A stretch of 57,739 nt of DNA from Pirellulales bacterium (GTDB taxonomy: Bacteria > Planctomycetota > Planctomycetia > Pirellulales > JADZDJ01), in the NCBI GenBank assembly GCA_035499655.1, contig DATJYL010000056.1, positions 1-57,739 on the forward strand, written 5' to 3'. The position numbers and the translations under genes were made by a program. This document shows, in pieces, positions 1-9,636 of this stretch. Below the pieces are notes generated by a model. That model did not search any database and was not told the origin of the DNA. It saw only the letters and a list, made by a program, of their open reading frames with translations. Within the stretch, counting starts at the first letter, position 1, and the number at the start of each line of letters is the position of its first letter.

Positions 1-155
1 AACTCAAAACTTTGAGTGACAAACAAAATGCGTGCGGGTTTTACGGGCATCGTTGGCGAATTTTCGGCCCCCGCCAAATTGCTGTCGGTAGTGAATAAGG
101 CCACCGCCAGCGCTGCGATGACCAGCGCCAAGCGCGGCAAACGAGATAGCAACAT
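1..155 (-). CDS. Probable ThuA-domain secreted protein, 5' part only
   Basis: Only the first 51 codons lie in the window; the gene runs off the left edge. The start ATG (complement of 153-155) is preceded on the minus strand by an AAGGGGAG ribosome-binding site about 7 nt upstream. The product begins with a typical signal peptide: an Arg-containing n-region, then a hydrophobic Leu/Ala/Val core at about residues 8-22, ending near LAGAEN. It then enters PARILFVTQSFE, which resembles the first beta strand of planctomycete ThuA-type domains (class I glutamine-amidotransferase fold, often ILFVTQSKGF). The family call is inferred from this short strand only. The signal peptide and start are directly visible. 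Confidence 0.5.
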   Translation of the reverse strand, partial: MLLSRLPRLALVIAALAVALFTTDSNLAGAENSPTMPVKPARILFVTQSFE

Positions 156-410
156 TTTGCGGACTCCCCTTAATCGATTGTTTCTTTGCTGCCCACTCGG
201 CCCACAACGGCATCGTAGCAGCATGATTCTGTAAGTTCAACTACGCCAGTAAGTTGGGCGGAGTTCAAATGAGGCTGCCGGATAATTAGAGACGCCATTT
301 TGACATATGCTCAGAGCAGCAGACGCGTTATTCTTCGCCTGCGATGTTTGATTGGGCAAGCCCTTTCTCGCGTGAGCTACTGCCACCTTCGTGAAAAATG
401 GTTTTGAGTG

Positions 411-1154
411 ATGAGTGTATCCACGGAAAGCAATCACCCCACCGCCAAGAAGGCTCCAACGCCTTGGCATCGATTGGTTGGTGCAGCACCAAGCCGGACA
501 ACGACCAACCGAGTTGCGATGCGGCGCCTTGCTGCACCTGGATTTTTCACCGTGCTGGGATTTGCGGCGCTGGCAATCGATCTTCCACTGGCACGATGGA
601 TTAGCACGCAACCCCTTCCAGGCTTTTTGGAAAAGACTTGCGGTCTAGCCGAAGTGTTTGGCCACGGTCTGGGGGTGGCCGCAATTTTGGTTACGGTGTG
701 GGTCTTGGGACCTCATCTGCGCAGCCGCTTGCCACGGGTCATTTGTTGTGCGTTTTTGGCAGGACTTATCGCAGACGGCATGAAATTACTGTTGTCACGA
801 AGCCGACCATACAAAACCGATTTTGCTTCGATAACCAGCGTGTGGGAAACTTTCCAGCACTGGTTTCCATTTGTTTCCGCCGGCAGTGGGCAACAAAGCT
901 TTCTCTCGGCGCACACCGCCACAGCCGTTGGATTGGCGCTGGGACTTTCGTGGCTTTTGCCCCGGGGCAAGTGGCTGTTTGCTTTTTTTGCTCTGCTCGT
1001 TGCATTGCAGCGGATAGCAGGGACAGATCACTTTGCCAGCGATACGCTATGGGGCGCAGCCTTAGGCTGGCTGGTGGCCGCTGCATTCTTACCCGGCGGG
1101 TGGCTAGCGGCGCGATTCGATCGGCTGGAACACCCATTGTCTGCTGCTTGGTGA
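411..1154 (+). CDS. PAP2-superfamily membrane phosphatase
   Basis: A 247-residue integral membrane protein of the PAP2 (type 2 phosphatidic acid phosphatase) family. The three family motifs are present. C1 is KLLLSRSRP (K-x6-RP), around residue 125. C2 is FLSAHTA, with Ala where the usual PSGH has Gly. C3 is QRIAGTDHFASD (R-x5-H-x3-D), near residue 205. Hydrophobic segments flank these motifs. The family removes phosphate from lipid phosphates such as undecaprenyl diphosphate or phosphatidic acid; the substrate cannot be told here. A GTG at 408 is in frame one codon earlier; ATG 411 is preferred although the ribosome-binding site is weak (GAG). It stands alone, with no operon partner visible. 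Confidence 0.85.
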   Translation: MSVSTESNHPTAKKAPTPWHRLVGAAPSRTTTNRVAMRRLAAPGFFTVLGFAALAIDLPLARWISTQPLPGFLEKTCGLAEVFGHGLGVAAILVTVWVLGPHLRSRLPRVICCAFLAGLIADGMKLLLSRSRPYKTDFASITSVWETFQHWFPFVSAGSGQQSFLSAHTATAVGLALGLSWLLPRGKWLFAFFALLVALQRIAGTDHFASDTLWGAALGWLVAAAFLPGGWLAARFDRLEHPLSAAW

Positions 1155-1593
1155 ATCCATTGCGAGCCGGGATGTGTCGGATAGCGATGATTGGCGATCG
1201 TCTCGGCTGATTGCCAGTGGTACATTTCCGCGTCGCTCAAGCCAGGCGGCAATCCGCATTTTTCTACGTCGATTTCAAAACGTCGACATCCTCGTGCGTT
1301 GGCCGTTTCTTCTGGCGCGTGTTAAGCTGCACAAAAGGCCTTGGGTTTGCGGATTCCGTTGAGTTTTCTGGCCGCCGTAACTTGCTATCCAGCAATCGCT
1401 TAGCAGCAAAATACTAGTTTAGGAATTGGCGCGGAAAATCCGACAATTCCATTGCCTCCAAACCGATAACCAATGATGAGTGTAGCGGACATGCAGGTGT
1501 TGCCGGTCGACTCCGCCCCGATCCGGTAGCCGCCAGCCACTCTTCACCATCACCTAATTTAAGACGCGCGGTATCTCGAAGGAGTGAGAAAAC
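1155..1593. other. Intergenic region upstream of the MORN-repeat gene
   Basis: There is no convincing gene here; the short open frames lack ribosome-binding sites and recognisable protein features. The only structure noticed is a nested inverted repeat at 1422-1450. The promoter of the downstream gene at 1594 presumably lies here, but no clear -35/-10 pair was identified. Confidence 0.5.
1422..1450. repeat. Nested inverted repeat upstream of the MORN-repeat gene
   Basis: GGAATTG (1422-1428) pairs perfectly with CAATTCC (1444-1450). A second small stem, CGGA (1432-1435) with TCCG (1439-1442), lies inside it. It sits 144 nt before the start codon at 1594. It could be an operator or an RNA hairpin; nothing decides between them. 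Confidence 0.3.
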
Positions 1594-2880
1594 ATGGCAC
1601 GGAAGCCTATCCATTGGATTTTGCGAGCGGCACTGGGCTTGGCTCTGCCGGTCCTCTCGACCGCTATTGCGGACGAAATGCCCTCGATCGCGATCAACCC
1701 GCCCAGCGCCAGCGATTCAGGCGTTCAGCACGCGGTGGCCACGGAGGCTGCCCCACCGGCCGTCAGCAACAGTCCGACCGAGGCCGCGCCCCTGAACGCA
1801 GACGACAAAGCATCAGGAAGTGATACGGAAAACGGCATCGAAGTGATTCGGGAACGCTACCCCGATTCGACGGTCAAAGTTGAGCGGCACGTCACCCAAG
1901 ACTCTGAAGGCAACTACTACAATCACGGTCTGTGGACCGAATGGGACGAAAAAGGCCGTTTAGTCGGCAGCGGTGAATATCGCTACGGAAAACGCCAGGG
2001 GCGCTGGCTCCGCTGGTACGGACAATCGGAAGCGCCGATGTTCGGTGGCCCGCTGTACAAGGATTTTCAACCGCCGTTTGTCGGAGAAGCCACCTTTGAA
2101 GACGGCGTGCTTAACGGCACCTGGAAGATATTCGATTCCAAGAACCGCAAGGTCAGCGAATGGGAATTCGACCACGGCGAACGCACCGGCAAAAGCGTGT
2201 GGTATTATCCCACTGGCCAAAAGCACCGTGAGGTAGATTATCGCCAAGGCGAAATCGACGGCGAAGTGTTGGAATGGGGACCAGATTACAAATTGGCCTC
2301 GCGTGAGAAATATGTCGACGGTCGACGCCTGGCGGAGCAGGACGATTATTATTCGCCGGGGCAAAAACGCGCCGAGGGTTGGATTTTATACGCCAAGGAA
2401 GTCACGAAATCGAACTACGATTTTTGGAATGGCGTAGCTTCGACCCAGGTAGTCGGCACCGAAGGTGCGAATCAGCGCCATGGTTTGTGGACCTGGTGGC
2501 ACAAAAACGGCCAGAAACAAATGGAAGGCCGCTACGAAGCCGACCAGCCCGTGGGTAAATTCACCTGGTGGTATCCCAACGGCCAAAAGCAATTGGAAGG
2601 GGAGTACTTGGCCGGCAAGCAACAAGGCAAATTTACTTGGTGGCACCCCACCGGCCAGAAGCAGTTGGAAGGCTCCTACGTAGCCGGAGTGCTTACCGGC
2701 AAGTGGACCCGTTGGAATGCCGAAGGACATGTGGTCGAGGTCGGCGATTACACCGCCGATGGCAAACAGTTGGCCCAGGAACCTCGCCCGCTGCCCAACG
2801 CCGACGAAAGCTCCGCTACTCCCAACTTGGAGGCCGAGCAACCGTCGAACTTGGAATCATCTTCACGGCTGAAACGCTAG
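1594..2880 (+). CDS. Secreted MORN/YwqK-repeat protein
   Basis: A 428-residue exported protein. The start ATG follows an AAGGAG ribosome-binding site by about 9 nt, and residues 1-27 form a signal peptide ending near AIADEM. Residues 30-75 are a low-complexity Ala/Pro/Ser linker. From about residue 90 the protein is built of repeats of the MORN_2/YwqK type: WYxNGQKxxEGxYxxGxxxGxFTWW. Three nearly identical units lie at about residues 290-365, as in HKNGQKQMEGRYEAD and YPNGQKQLEGEYLAG. Such repeats form a beta hairpin sheet; YwqK-family proteins are sometimes listed as antitoxins, but no toxin gene is adjacent. The function is unknown. It is monocistronic, closed by the strong terminator at 2937-2970. 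Confidence 0.8.
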   Translation: MARKPIHWILRAALGLALPVLSTAIADEMPSIAINPPSASDSGVQHAVATEAAPPAVSNSPTEAAPLNADDKASGSDTENGIEVIRERYPDSTVKVERHVTQDSEGNYYNHGLWTEWDEKGRLVGSGEYRYGKRQGRWLRWYGQSEAPMFGGPLYKDFQPPFVGEATFEDGVLNGTWKIFDSKNRKVSEWEFDHGERTGKSVWYYPTGQKHREVDYRQGEIDGEVLEWGPDYKLASREKYVDGRRLAEQDDYYSPGQKRAEGWILYAKEVTKSNYDFWNGVASTQVVGTEGANQRHGLWTWWHKNGQKQMEGRYEADQPVGKFTWWYPNGQKQLEGEYLAGKQQGKFTWWHPTGQKQLEGSYVAGVLTGKWTRWNAEGHVVEVGDYTADGKQLAQEPRPLPNADESSATPNLEAEQPSNLESSSRLKR

Positions 2881-2936
2881 GCGGGTTGCGTTGGAGCCAT
2901 TGTGCAAACGCCGTCAAAGCAAGTCGTTTTCAAAAC

Positions 2937-2970
2937 AAAAAGCCCAGGGGGTTATCCCCCTGGGCTTTTT
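2937..2970. terminator. Bidirectional rho-independent terminator
   Basis: A perfect 11-bp stem (2941-2951 with 2956-2966, sequence AGCCCAGGGGG and its complement) closes a TTAT loop. It is flanked by an A run on the left and a T run on the right, so it can act on both strands. It lies between two convergent genes, the MORN-repeat gene (+) and the giant surface-protein gene (-), as expected for a shared terminator. Confidence 0.92.
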
Positions 2971-3027
2971 CACTTGCAAAGTTAACTGTTGGAAAAGAAC
3001 TCTTTCATCACGAACACCATAAGTTCG

Positions 3028-6000
3028 TTATGCAGGTTTTCTGCGGCGACGTGAGGCTACCCATACCGCCGGCAGTGCCAAGCCAAACAGAACCAACGAA
3101 CTCGGTTCTGGAACACCCGCAGTGTTGCCGTGGCCACCGTTGAGATAGCCTATGAATGATTGCAGGTCGGCGTAGTTGACTAATCCGTCACCGTTGATAT
3201 CCATGATGTCTTGCACATCTGCAAAATCGTAACCGTTCGTCGATTCATAGCCTGCTAGGTTCGCCAAAGCCTGTTCGAACGGCAGAATCTGGTTGGCATC
3301 GACATGCGGATAACTAGGGTTGACTTCGCCCAAGATGAGGTGGGTCGAGGAGTTAAGCGGTACAATTTCGCCGCTGCTCCCCACGAATTTCGCTCCGGTT
3401 AAGTAGCCGTTAAAGTGGACGTCAGCCAGTTGACCGGCACTCAAGCCGCTGCTGCTTCCAAACAACACTTGGTCCTGGCCACCGCCACCGGCGAGTCCAA
3501 CCCAATCTTTAATCCGTAGAATACTGCTCCAAGCAACTAGATGGCTGTCCGCAAATTGGAGATGATCCGACGCATCTTGGGTAGTACCAAAGTCCAACGC
3601 CGAGTTCGTCCCCTGAACTTGCAGGGTGCTCAGCGATTGGTTGTGTCCACCCGAGGACAGCGTACCACCGTTAAGTACGATTGCCGATTGGTTGGAAATG
3701 GCATTCACAATTCCCATGGCCAGGGTACCCTGGTTGACGGTAGTTGGGCCGTTGTATGTGGAGGAGAGGTCCGGGCCAGGATCGCCCAGCGTAAGAGTTC
3801 CCAGGCCGCTCTTGGTTAAGCCATCGTCCAAGCCGGCACCCAAAGTTGGATCGTGAATCAGCGGTGCGACAATTGTGATCGCAAAACCATTGGTATTAAT
3901 CTTGGCGCCGAGAGCCTGAACGACGGGCCCCTGCTGATTGAAGGAAGCATTCGTACTACCTGTATTGAGGACCGGAATAAAATTGGTTGTAGACTCACCT
4001 GCAACAATAGTTCCACCATTCAAATTGAACGCAGTCCCGCCGGTTGACAAGCTAGTCCCAGGAGTTTGCGTAAAGTCGCCAACATTCAACGTACCGCCGT
4101 TTAATTGAAGCGTGGTTACCGAGGTGCCCCCTTCCCCATTGAGCTCAAAACCACCAGGCGCCCCACTCAACGCAAGAGTTACAGCAGCATTGTCCTGTAC
4201 CGTAAAAATAGATGACGTCGTCGTGGCGCCACCTGCCGCAAGAATAATCGCTGGAACAGTCATCGTCGAATTATTTTTAACCGTGAACGTTGTCGAGTTT
4301 CCAGCGCTTCGACCAACCCACAGCGTCTCGCTTGTGGTAACGTTAAACTGACCAGTACCAGCAACAACAAAATCACCACGTTCCAAATCGAAGAAGCTGA
4401 GCGGCGCGAAATTTGCAATGCCGGTAAAAGTAACCGAAGTAGTTGTATCGCCTGCAACACCGCCGGCAACTAATCTTAATTGCGCACTGGACGTGATGCC
4501 GGTCGTTGTAATATTACCGCTGATTGTTGGATTCGATCCTGCGACAACATCCAACGAGTCATTGATGTTCGAGCCATTTGGGGCAAAATTGACATTCGCA
4601 GCCACATTGATGTTGCCGGACAATTGCAACACACCATTCGTGGTTGGATTCGTGTGGACTTGGATTGTTGTTCCGGCCGCGACGGCGGTGCTGCTGGTCA
4701 GCGTTAAAATGCCGCCATTGATGGTAGTGTTACCGCTATAGGTATTGATTCCTGAGAGCGTAAGATTTCCAGTACCAGCCAAGGTCAGCGCAACGGTCCC
4801 ACCGGAGGGTCCGGCGGTGTTTTGGATATTACCAGAGAATGCGGTAGTTGTAGTCTGGTTGTCCGTTAATACTGAAGCAGTAGTCGAGCTAACATTATCG
4901 ATGGTGCCACTGCCGCTAAGCGAATTGACGGAAGGACTAGCCCCATTCAAATCCAAAATGCCGCTGGTCATAGTCAGATTACCCGTACCAATATTACTGC
5001 CGCTGCCAATCTGAAGGGTTCCTGAATTAATTGTGGTGGACCAAGCGCCGCTGTTTGCGCCGCTTAGCGTGGTCATGCCACCGCCGGATTGAATGAACGT
5101 TCCGCCTCCGGTAATCGAATTCGTAACGTTATAGGCGTTGGGCCGATTTACTGTCAGCGTGCCGTTCAATGCGACGCTTCCAGTTCCCAGCGAGGCAGTT
5201 GTCGATGTGCCGTTGCCAATTTGCAAGGCATTGTTCAAGTCAATGGAAGTATTCGCATAGGAGTTTGCGCTGGTGAAAATAACATTGCCAGCTCCATTAC
5301 TAACGGACACGTTGTAACTGCCGCCGCTGATGCTGCCCGTGCTGCCGCTACTGTTTCCAATGGTGAGCGTATCCGTCGGATTGGTAGCCGTCAGGGTAAC
5401 GTTATCGGCCAAGGTGACGTTCGCAGTGATGGCATGATTGCCATTGGTGACAACAACGGAAGCTCCATGGGTGTTGTTATTGAGCGTTAGCGTACCGGCC
5501 GGACTGCCCGGATCGATCGAAAACTGCGCGGCTGTGTCATTGAAAGTAACCGAACCTGCCGTCCTAGCGCCATTCAGGGCGATGCTGGTGGCTCCCGAGG
5601 CTGCGGAGTTGGTCGAGTTAAATGAAACCGAATCGCCTGGATTACCGGGCGCAGTCCCTTGATCCCAGTTCGTGCCAGTTTGCCAGTTCTCACCGGAACT
5701 GTGAATCCAGTTGTAGATTGGCGTCAATCCACTGATTTGCAAAGTAATGTTAGTGCCACCGCCGCCGTCAGAGGACTCACCCCAGGTGTACATGGCTCCG
5801 CCTGCTGGATTATTGATGACGACATCGGAATTCAATGTTCCAAGCGAGGGCACTGTGCCGCTCTTAATGTCAAACAATGTAAATGTTCCATTAAGCGTAT
5901 ACTGACTCAACGAACCGCCCGCGTACAAATTCAGTTTCGTCCCACTGTTTAGATTCAGCCCATTGGTGGAAATGGTCTTATCGTTGGCGCCGCCCGAAAG

Positions 6001-9000
6001 ATCTTCATTCAGAATAGAACCCGTGGCAAAAGTCAGGCCTCCTACGGTCAAAGTCCCGAAGCCACTAAAGCCATTGGCAGCCGGGATACCTGGAGAAAGT
6101 TGGCCGCCACTTTGAAGAGAAACGGCGCCGGTGATAAATCCTGCCGTGCCTCCGGCATTACCGCCGCCTAATATACCATTGCCCCCGACGGTGACTGCAC
6201 CGGTGCCGGTAGCCGACGAGCCTGAAGCATTGCCGGCATACAAAGCACCATACACAACATTCGTGCCGCCGGTATAGGTATTGGCTCCGCTAAGCTGCAC
6301 ACCACCGCCAGTTAGGACCTGTGCATTGGCAGTGCCTGTTCCAGTTCCAGGAAGTTGGCCGATGACGCTTCCGTTTGCGCTGGAAGACGGCACACCGATG
6401 GTGAGCGGGCCAGACCCACTAACCACACCACTCACGGTCATGTAGTTGTTGGTTGCGGTCGTGGTGGCCGCAATTCCGCCTCCTGAGAGGCCAAGCACAA
6501 CCGGCCGTTTATTGGCGCCTGCGTTATCCAATGTGTATGATCCGCTGGCAACATTTCCCACTAAAGTGCCGCCGTTCAAGTTCAATTGGGCACCGGTGGT
6601 AACAGTTCCCAAGCTTCCGTTAGAAAAGATTTCTGTGTATCCGCCGTTAAGATACGTTTGCCCCGTATAGGAGTTGGCAACAGAAGTCGGCATGACGACC
6701 GTACCCAAACCGGCGACAACATAAGCGCTGCCTGCAGTCTTACCATCGCCCAAGGCCGTATTGAATACCAAATTACCCAGAGTATTATTTTGCCAGAGCA
6801 CCATCGAACCGGCGCTGGAGCTGCGCAAGCCCGGCTGAAGGTCGCCATTGGGTCCCGAGACGGTTACGTTAAATGCTCCGATATTCGGCGTAACTAAAAC
6901 TCCTCCCGTGCTGACAACCCCCGTAAGTGTCCATGTAACGGCAGAAGTATTACCGGGGAGGTTGAAACGCACTGTGTTGGGATTGTCGGTATTGTGACTT
7001 CCCAAAGCTGCCGTGGACGCATCAACATTGCCCGCCAAAGTGGCGTTGCCGGTTTGTGGGTTATAGAAATTAGGAACCTGGCTGCCGCCGATAATGGTAT
7101 ACGGACTGGTTCCCAACGTTCCGTCAGTCAAGCTGGTGCTGGCCCAGTCATACAAACCGACCGTGGCGTAGGCTGCCGCATAGGAAGTGCCCGTGTTGTT
7201 AAAGGAAGTGAGGACGCCATTGCCATTGCCGGCGCCTGTCGCCGCAACTCCTGCAGTCGTCGTCTTAATAATTCCTGTAGCAGCAACGTTGCCGCCACCG
7301 TTAACGGTTGCTGGCCCATTAAACACCACGGTGGAGCCAGTGTTATAAGTTAGCGCGCCCAACGCCAAGATGGGCAAATTTCCCATTGAACCTGTCGTGG
7401 GGGCCACGGAGACAACCGAAGCGCCTGCATTGAGGGTTGTGCTGGCAAACGTTTGCGAGTTTCCTCCGCTAAAATCTTGATTACCATTGACGATCAGCGA
7501 ACCGCCGCCCAAGGCGAGCTTCCCGCTGCTATTAACAATGTTGGAAGTTAGAGAACTGCTCGGGAAATCAAGGATCAACGAACCCCCGTTGGCTGCTACG
7601 GTTCCGCTGAACCCGCTAGCGTTTCTCAATAACAATGAGCCGGTTCCGCCGGTGCTCGCAACAGTGATTGTGCCGGTTCCGCTGAAAGTATTTGGATAAG
7701 TCTGGCTGTCACTGCGGTTGTAAATCAAGTTGGCACTGGGACCGATTGCCACATTGCCGCTCCCTAAAGATCCGCTTGTCCCTCCGTTGCCGATTTGCAA
7801 GCTGCCTCCCGAGACATCGGTAACCCCGGCATACGTATTAGAGCCAATTAGGGTCGCAAGTCCGCCGCCAAGTTTGGTCAGACTGCTGGTTCCGTTGTCA
7901 ACAATCGCCGAACCAATCGTCAAGTTGCCGGCAGTGTTTTGTTGATTCAAAATCAATTCTCCGCCGGACGAGGCCTGCAGGTTGCCTCCGGTAATGACCG
8001 AGGAATTACTGCCTACCGCGCTGCTAACTAAAATGCCGCCGGAGGTGATGGTGTTTGTTCCGCTTAAGGTAACCGTATTGGCCGCAGCGGACCCAAAGCG
8101 CAGGCTGTTGGTGGTCGAGCTGGAAGTCGGACTGGAACTTGTTGTGACCGTCGTGTTATTCCCCGCGGACCACGTATCGTTGGTGTAGCTGCCAAGGACA
8201 GTGATTGCTCCCGCAATCGAGCCGTTACCGGCGCTGACAGCCCAATCGGTTCCGCCGACGGTGGCCCAGCCGCCCAGAATCGAACTGCCGGTATTGGCAT
8301 TAATGGCGGTAATGCTGCCGGATGTCGGCAGGGTGAAATTGACGCCTGCTCCCGTATTCCGAGTAATGGTGTTCAAGGCCAAAACGCCGCTGCCGGCGAC
8401 AGTGGCCGCTGTGCCAATATTGCCGCCGGTCAACGCCGTGAGAATTGTCCCGCCGGTAAAGCTATCGCCCGTTCCGGCAACGAACGTGCCGTTGCCGAGG
8501 TTCAATTGCGTAGCGCTAGTGGCCCCGGTAAGCGTCATGGTGCCGCCGGCAACGTTAAGCGTAGTGGCCGAGGAACTGGTTCCGGTCACAGTGAGCGTGC
8601 CGGCATTGATGGTCATTGTTGTGGCGCTGGAGTTTCCACCAATCGACAGCGAACCACCGTTCACGAGTACCGTAGATGCCGCCGCATTGCCGCTAACCGT
8701 CATCGTGCCGGCGTTAACGGTAATCGAACTTGAGGCCAAATTTCCCGTTACCGACAAAGAACCGGCGTTCACCGTCGTGGAGCCGGTGTAATCCTGATTT
8801 GCGTTCAGGGCTAGCGCGCCGCTGGTATTCTTGATTAAAGAGCCAATGCCACTGATGTCCCCGGTGTAGGTGCCGGTGTTGGTGGTCATGGTAATTGCAA
8901 TGGTGTTGTTGTTGACATCCGCTAAGGAGATATTCCCGGCCCCACCTATTCCGCCGACCGTAAACGACGTGCTCGCCGCCGCGGTAGAATCGAATACCAG

Positions 9001-9636
9001 CCCCCCGTTAGTTGGATTAATAGTAACCGTTGTGGCTGCAACAGCGTTGGTGTTGGCGAGTTTCAGTATATTGGTGGCGCCAATCGTGGTAGCGCCCGTG
9101 TAAGTGTCCGCGGCGTCCAAGGTGAGCGTGCCGGTGCCGGTCAACGTGAGACCGCCGGCGCCGCTGACAACGGCGCCGGTGCCAAAGGTGATGTTGCCGC
9201 CCCCGGCGGTCATGTTGATCGTCTGCGCCGTCGTCGTCGACATGTTGAAGTTAATGGTCTGCAGGTTGGTGCTCAGGTTCGAAATGCCTGTGCCGGTGGG
9301 CGTTGCTTCCAAAACGTAAACATTTGTTGCCGTACCGGCATTGATGGTGTAAGCAACTGCGCCAGCATTGAACGTAATGCCCCCGAAGTTAACGGTGGTG
9401 GCCAAATCATTGGTGAGTAACGCGCCGGTATCGTTCTGGCTGCCGAAGAAAAAGAAATCGTTATTCGCCGGGTTTGTAGCAGGATTCCAACTGCCCGCCG
9501 TGCTCATAGTGGTTCCACCAGTGCCAGTCCAAGTGCGATTGGCTGCCTGCGCTGTGGAAACCAAAAACAATCCTGAAGCAGCAAGTCCAATGACGACCAT
9601 CAGGACAATAGACTTTTTCGCAACCTGCGTATTCAT
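3028..9636 (-). CDS. Giant autotransporter-type beta-strand-repeat protein with dockerin-like loop and PEP-CTERM tail
   Basis: A 2202-residue secreted surface protein. Residues 1-32 are a signal peptide (hydrophobic core VLMVVIGLAASGLFLV, cleavage near AQAAN). The rest is a Gly/Thr/Asn/Ser-rich beta-solenoid-like chain. It contains at least seven autotransporter-associated beta-strand repeats (PATR type, e.g. LTLSGINTYSGNTTINGG, LTKLGGGLATLIGSNTYAG, LTKSGLGTLTLGD). Near residue 2150 is one Ca-binding dockerin/EF-type loop (DINGDGLVNYADL). The C-terminus is a PEP-CTERM sorting signal: VPEPSSLVLFG, a hydrophobic stretch, then RRRRK. PEP-CTERM proteins are processed by an exosortase, none of which is in this window. 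There is no beta-barrel translocator, so it is not a classical autotransporter. The ribosome-binding site is GGAG, 7 nt before the ATG. Confidence 0.9.
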   Translation of the reverse strand: MNTQVAKKSIVLMVVIGLAASGLFLVSTAQAANRTWTGTGGTTMSTAGSWNPATNPANNDFFFFGSQNDTGALLTNDLATTVNFGGITFNAGAVAYTINAGTATNVYVLEATPTGTGISNLSTNLQTINFNMSTTTAQTINMTAGGGNITFGTGAVVSGAGGLTLTGTGTLTLDAADTYTGATTIGATNILKLANTNAVAATTVTINPTNGGLVFDSTAAASTSFTVGGIGGAGNISLADVNNNTIAITMTTNTGTYTGDISGIGSLIKNTSGALALNANQDYTGSTTVNAGSLSVTGNLASSSITVNAGTMTVSGNAAASTVLVNGGSLSIGGNSSATTMTINAGTLTVTGTSSSATTLNVAGGTMTLTGATSATQLNLGNGTFVAGTGDSFTGGTILTALTGGNIGTAATVAGSGVLALNTITRNTGAGVNFTLPTSGSITAINANTGSSILGGWATVGGTDWAVSAGNGSIAGAITVLGSYTNDTWSAGNNTTVTTSSSPTSSSTTNSLRFGSAAANTVTLSGTNTITSGGILVSSAVGSNSSVITGGNLQASSGGELILNQQNTAGNLTIGSAIVDNGTSSLTKLGGGLATLIGSNTYAGVTDVSGGSLQIGNGGTSGSLGSGNVAIGPSANLIYNRSDSQTYPNTFSGTGTITVASTGGTGSLLLRNASGFSGTVAANGGSLILDFPSSSLTSNIVNSSGKLALGGGSLIVNGNQDFSGGNSQTFASTTLNAGASVVSVAPTTGSMGNLPILALGALTYNTGSTVVFNGPATVNGGGNVAATGIIKTTTAGVAATGAGNGNGVLTSFNNTGTSYAAAYATVGLYDWASTSLTDGTLGTSPYTIIGGSQVPNFYNPQTGNATLAGNVDASTAALGSHNTDNPNTVRFNLPGNTSAVTWTLTGVVSTGGVLVTPNIGAFNVTVSGPNGDLQPGLRSSSAGSMVLWQNNTLGNLVFNTALGDGKTAGSAYVVAGLGTVVMPTSVANSYTGQTYLNGGYTEIFSNGSLGTVTTGAQLNLNGGTLVGNVASGSYTLDNAGANKRPVVLGLSGGGIAATTTATNNYMTVSGVVSGSGPLTIGVPSSSANGSVIGQLPGTGTGTANAQVLTGGGVQLSGANTYTGGTNVVYGALYAGNASGSSATGTGAVTVGGNGILGGGNAGGTAGFITGAVSLQSGGQLSPGIPAANGFSGFGTLTVGGLTFATGSILNEDLSGGANDKTISTNGLNLNSGTKLNLYAGGSLSQYTLNGTFTLFDIKSGTVPSLGTLNSDVVINNPAGGAMYTWGESSDGGGGTNITLQISGLTPIYNWIHSSGENWQTGTNWDQGTAPGNPGDSVSFNSTNSAASGATSIALNGARTAGSVTFNDTAAQFSIDPGSPAGTLTLNNNTHGASVVVTNGNHAITANVTLADNVTLTATNPTDTLTIGNSSGSTGSISGGSYNVSVSNGAGNVIFTSANSYANTSIDLNNALQIGNGTSTTASLGTGSVALNGTLTVNRPNAYNVTNSITGGGTFIQSGGGMTTLSGANSGAWSTTINSGTLQIGSGSNIGTGNLTMTSGILDLNGASPSVNSLSGSGTIDNVSSTTASVLTDNQTTTTAFSGNIQNTAGPSGGTVALTLAGTGNLTLSGINTYSGNTTINGGILTLTSSTAVAAGTTIQVHTNPTTNGVLQLSGNINVAANVNFAPNGSNINDSLDVVAGSNPTISGNITTTGITSSAQLRLVAGGVAGDTTTSVTFTGIANFAPLSFFDLERGDFVVAGTGQFNVTTSETLWVGRSAGNSTTFTVKNNSTMTVPAIILAAGGATTTSSIFTVQDNAAVTLALSGAPGGFELNGEGGTSVTTLQLNGGTLNVGDFTQTPGTSLSTGGTAFNLNGGTIVAGESTTNFIPVLNTGSTNASFNQQGPVVQALGAKINTNGFAITIVAPLIHDPTLGAGLDDGLTKSGLGTLTLGDPGPDLSSTYNGPTTVNQGTLAMGIVNAISNQSAIVLNGGTLSSGGHNQSLSTLQVQGTNSALDFGTTQDASDHLQFADSHLVAWSSILRIKDWVGLAGGGGQDQVLFGSSSGLSAGQLADVHFNGYLTGAKFVGSSGEIVPLNSSTHLILGEVNPSYPHVDANQILPFEQALANLAGYESTNGYDFADVQDIMDINGDGLVNYADLQSFIGYLNGGHGNTAGVPEPSSLVLFGLALPAVWVASRRRRKPA

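Noticed and set aside
1594-2880. YwqK-type antitoxin of a toxin-antitoxin pair
   Set aside because: The repeats fit, but the protein is exported and there is no adjacent toxin gene.
3028-9636. Classical type V autotransporter
   Set aside because: The protein ends in a PEP-CTERM signal and has no C-terminal beta-barrel translocator; only the passenger-type repeats are shared.
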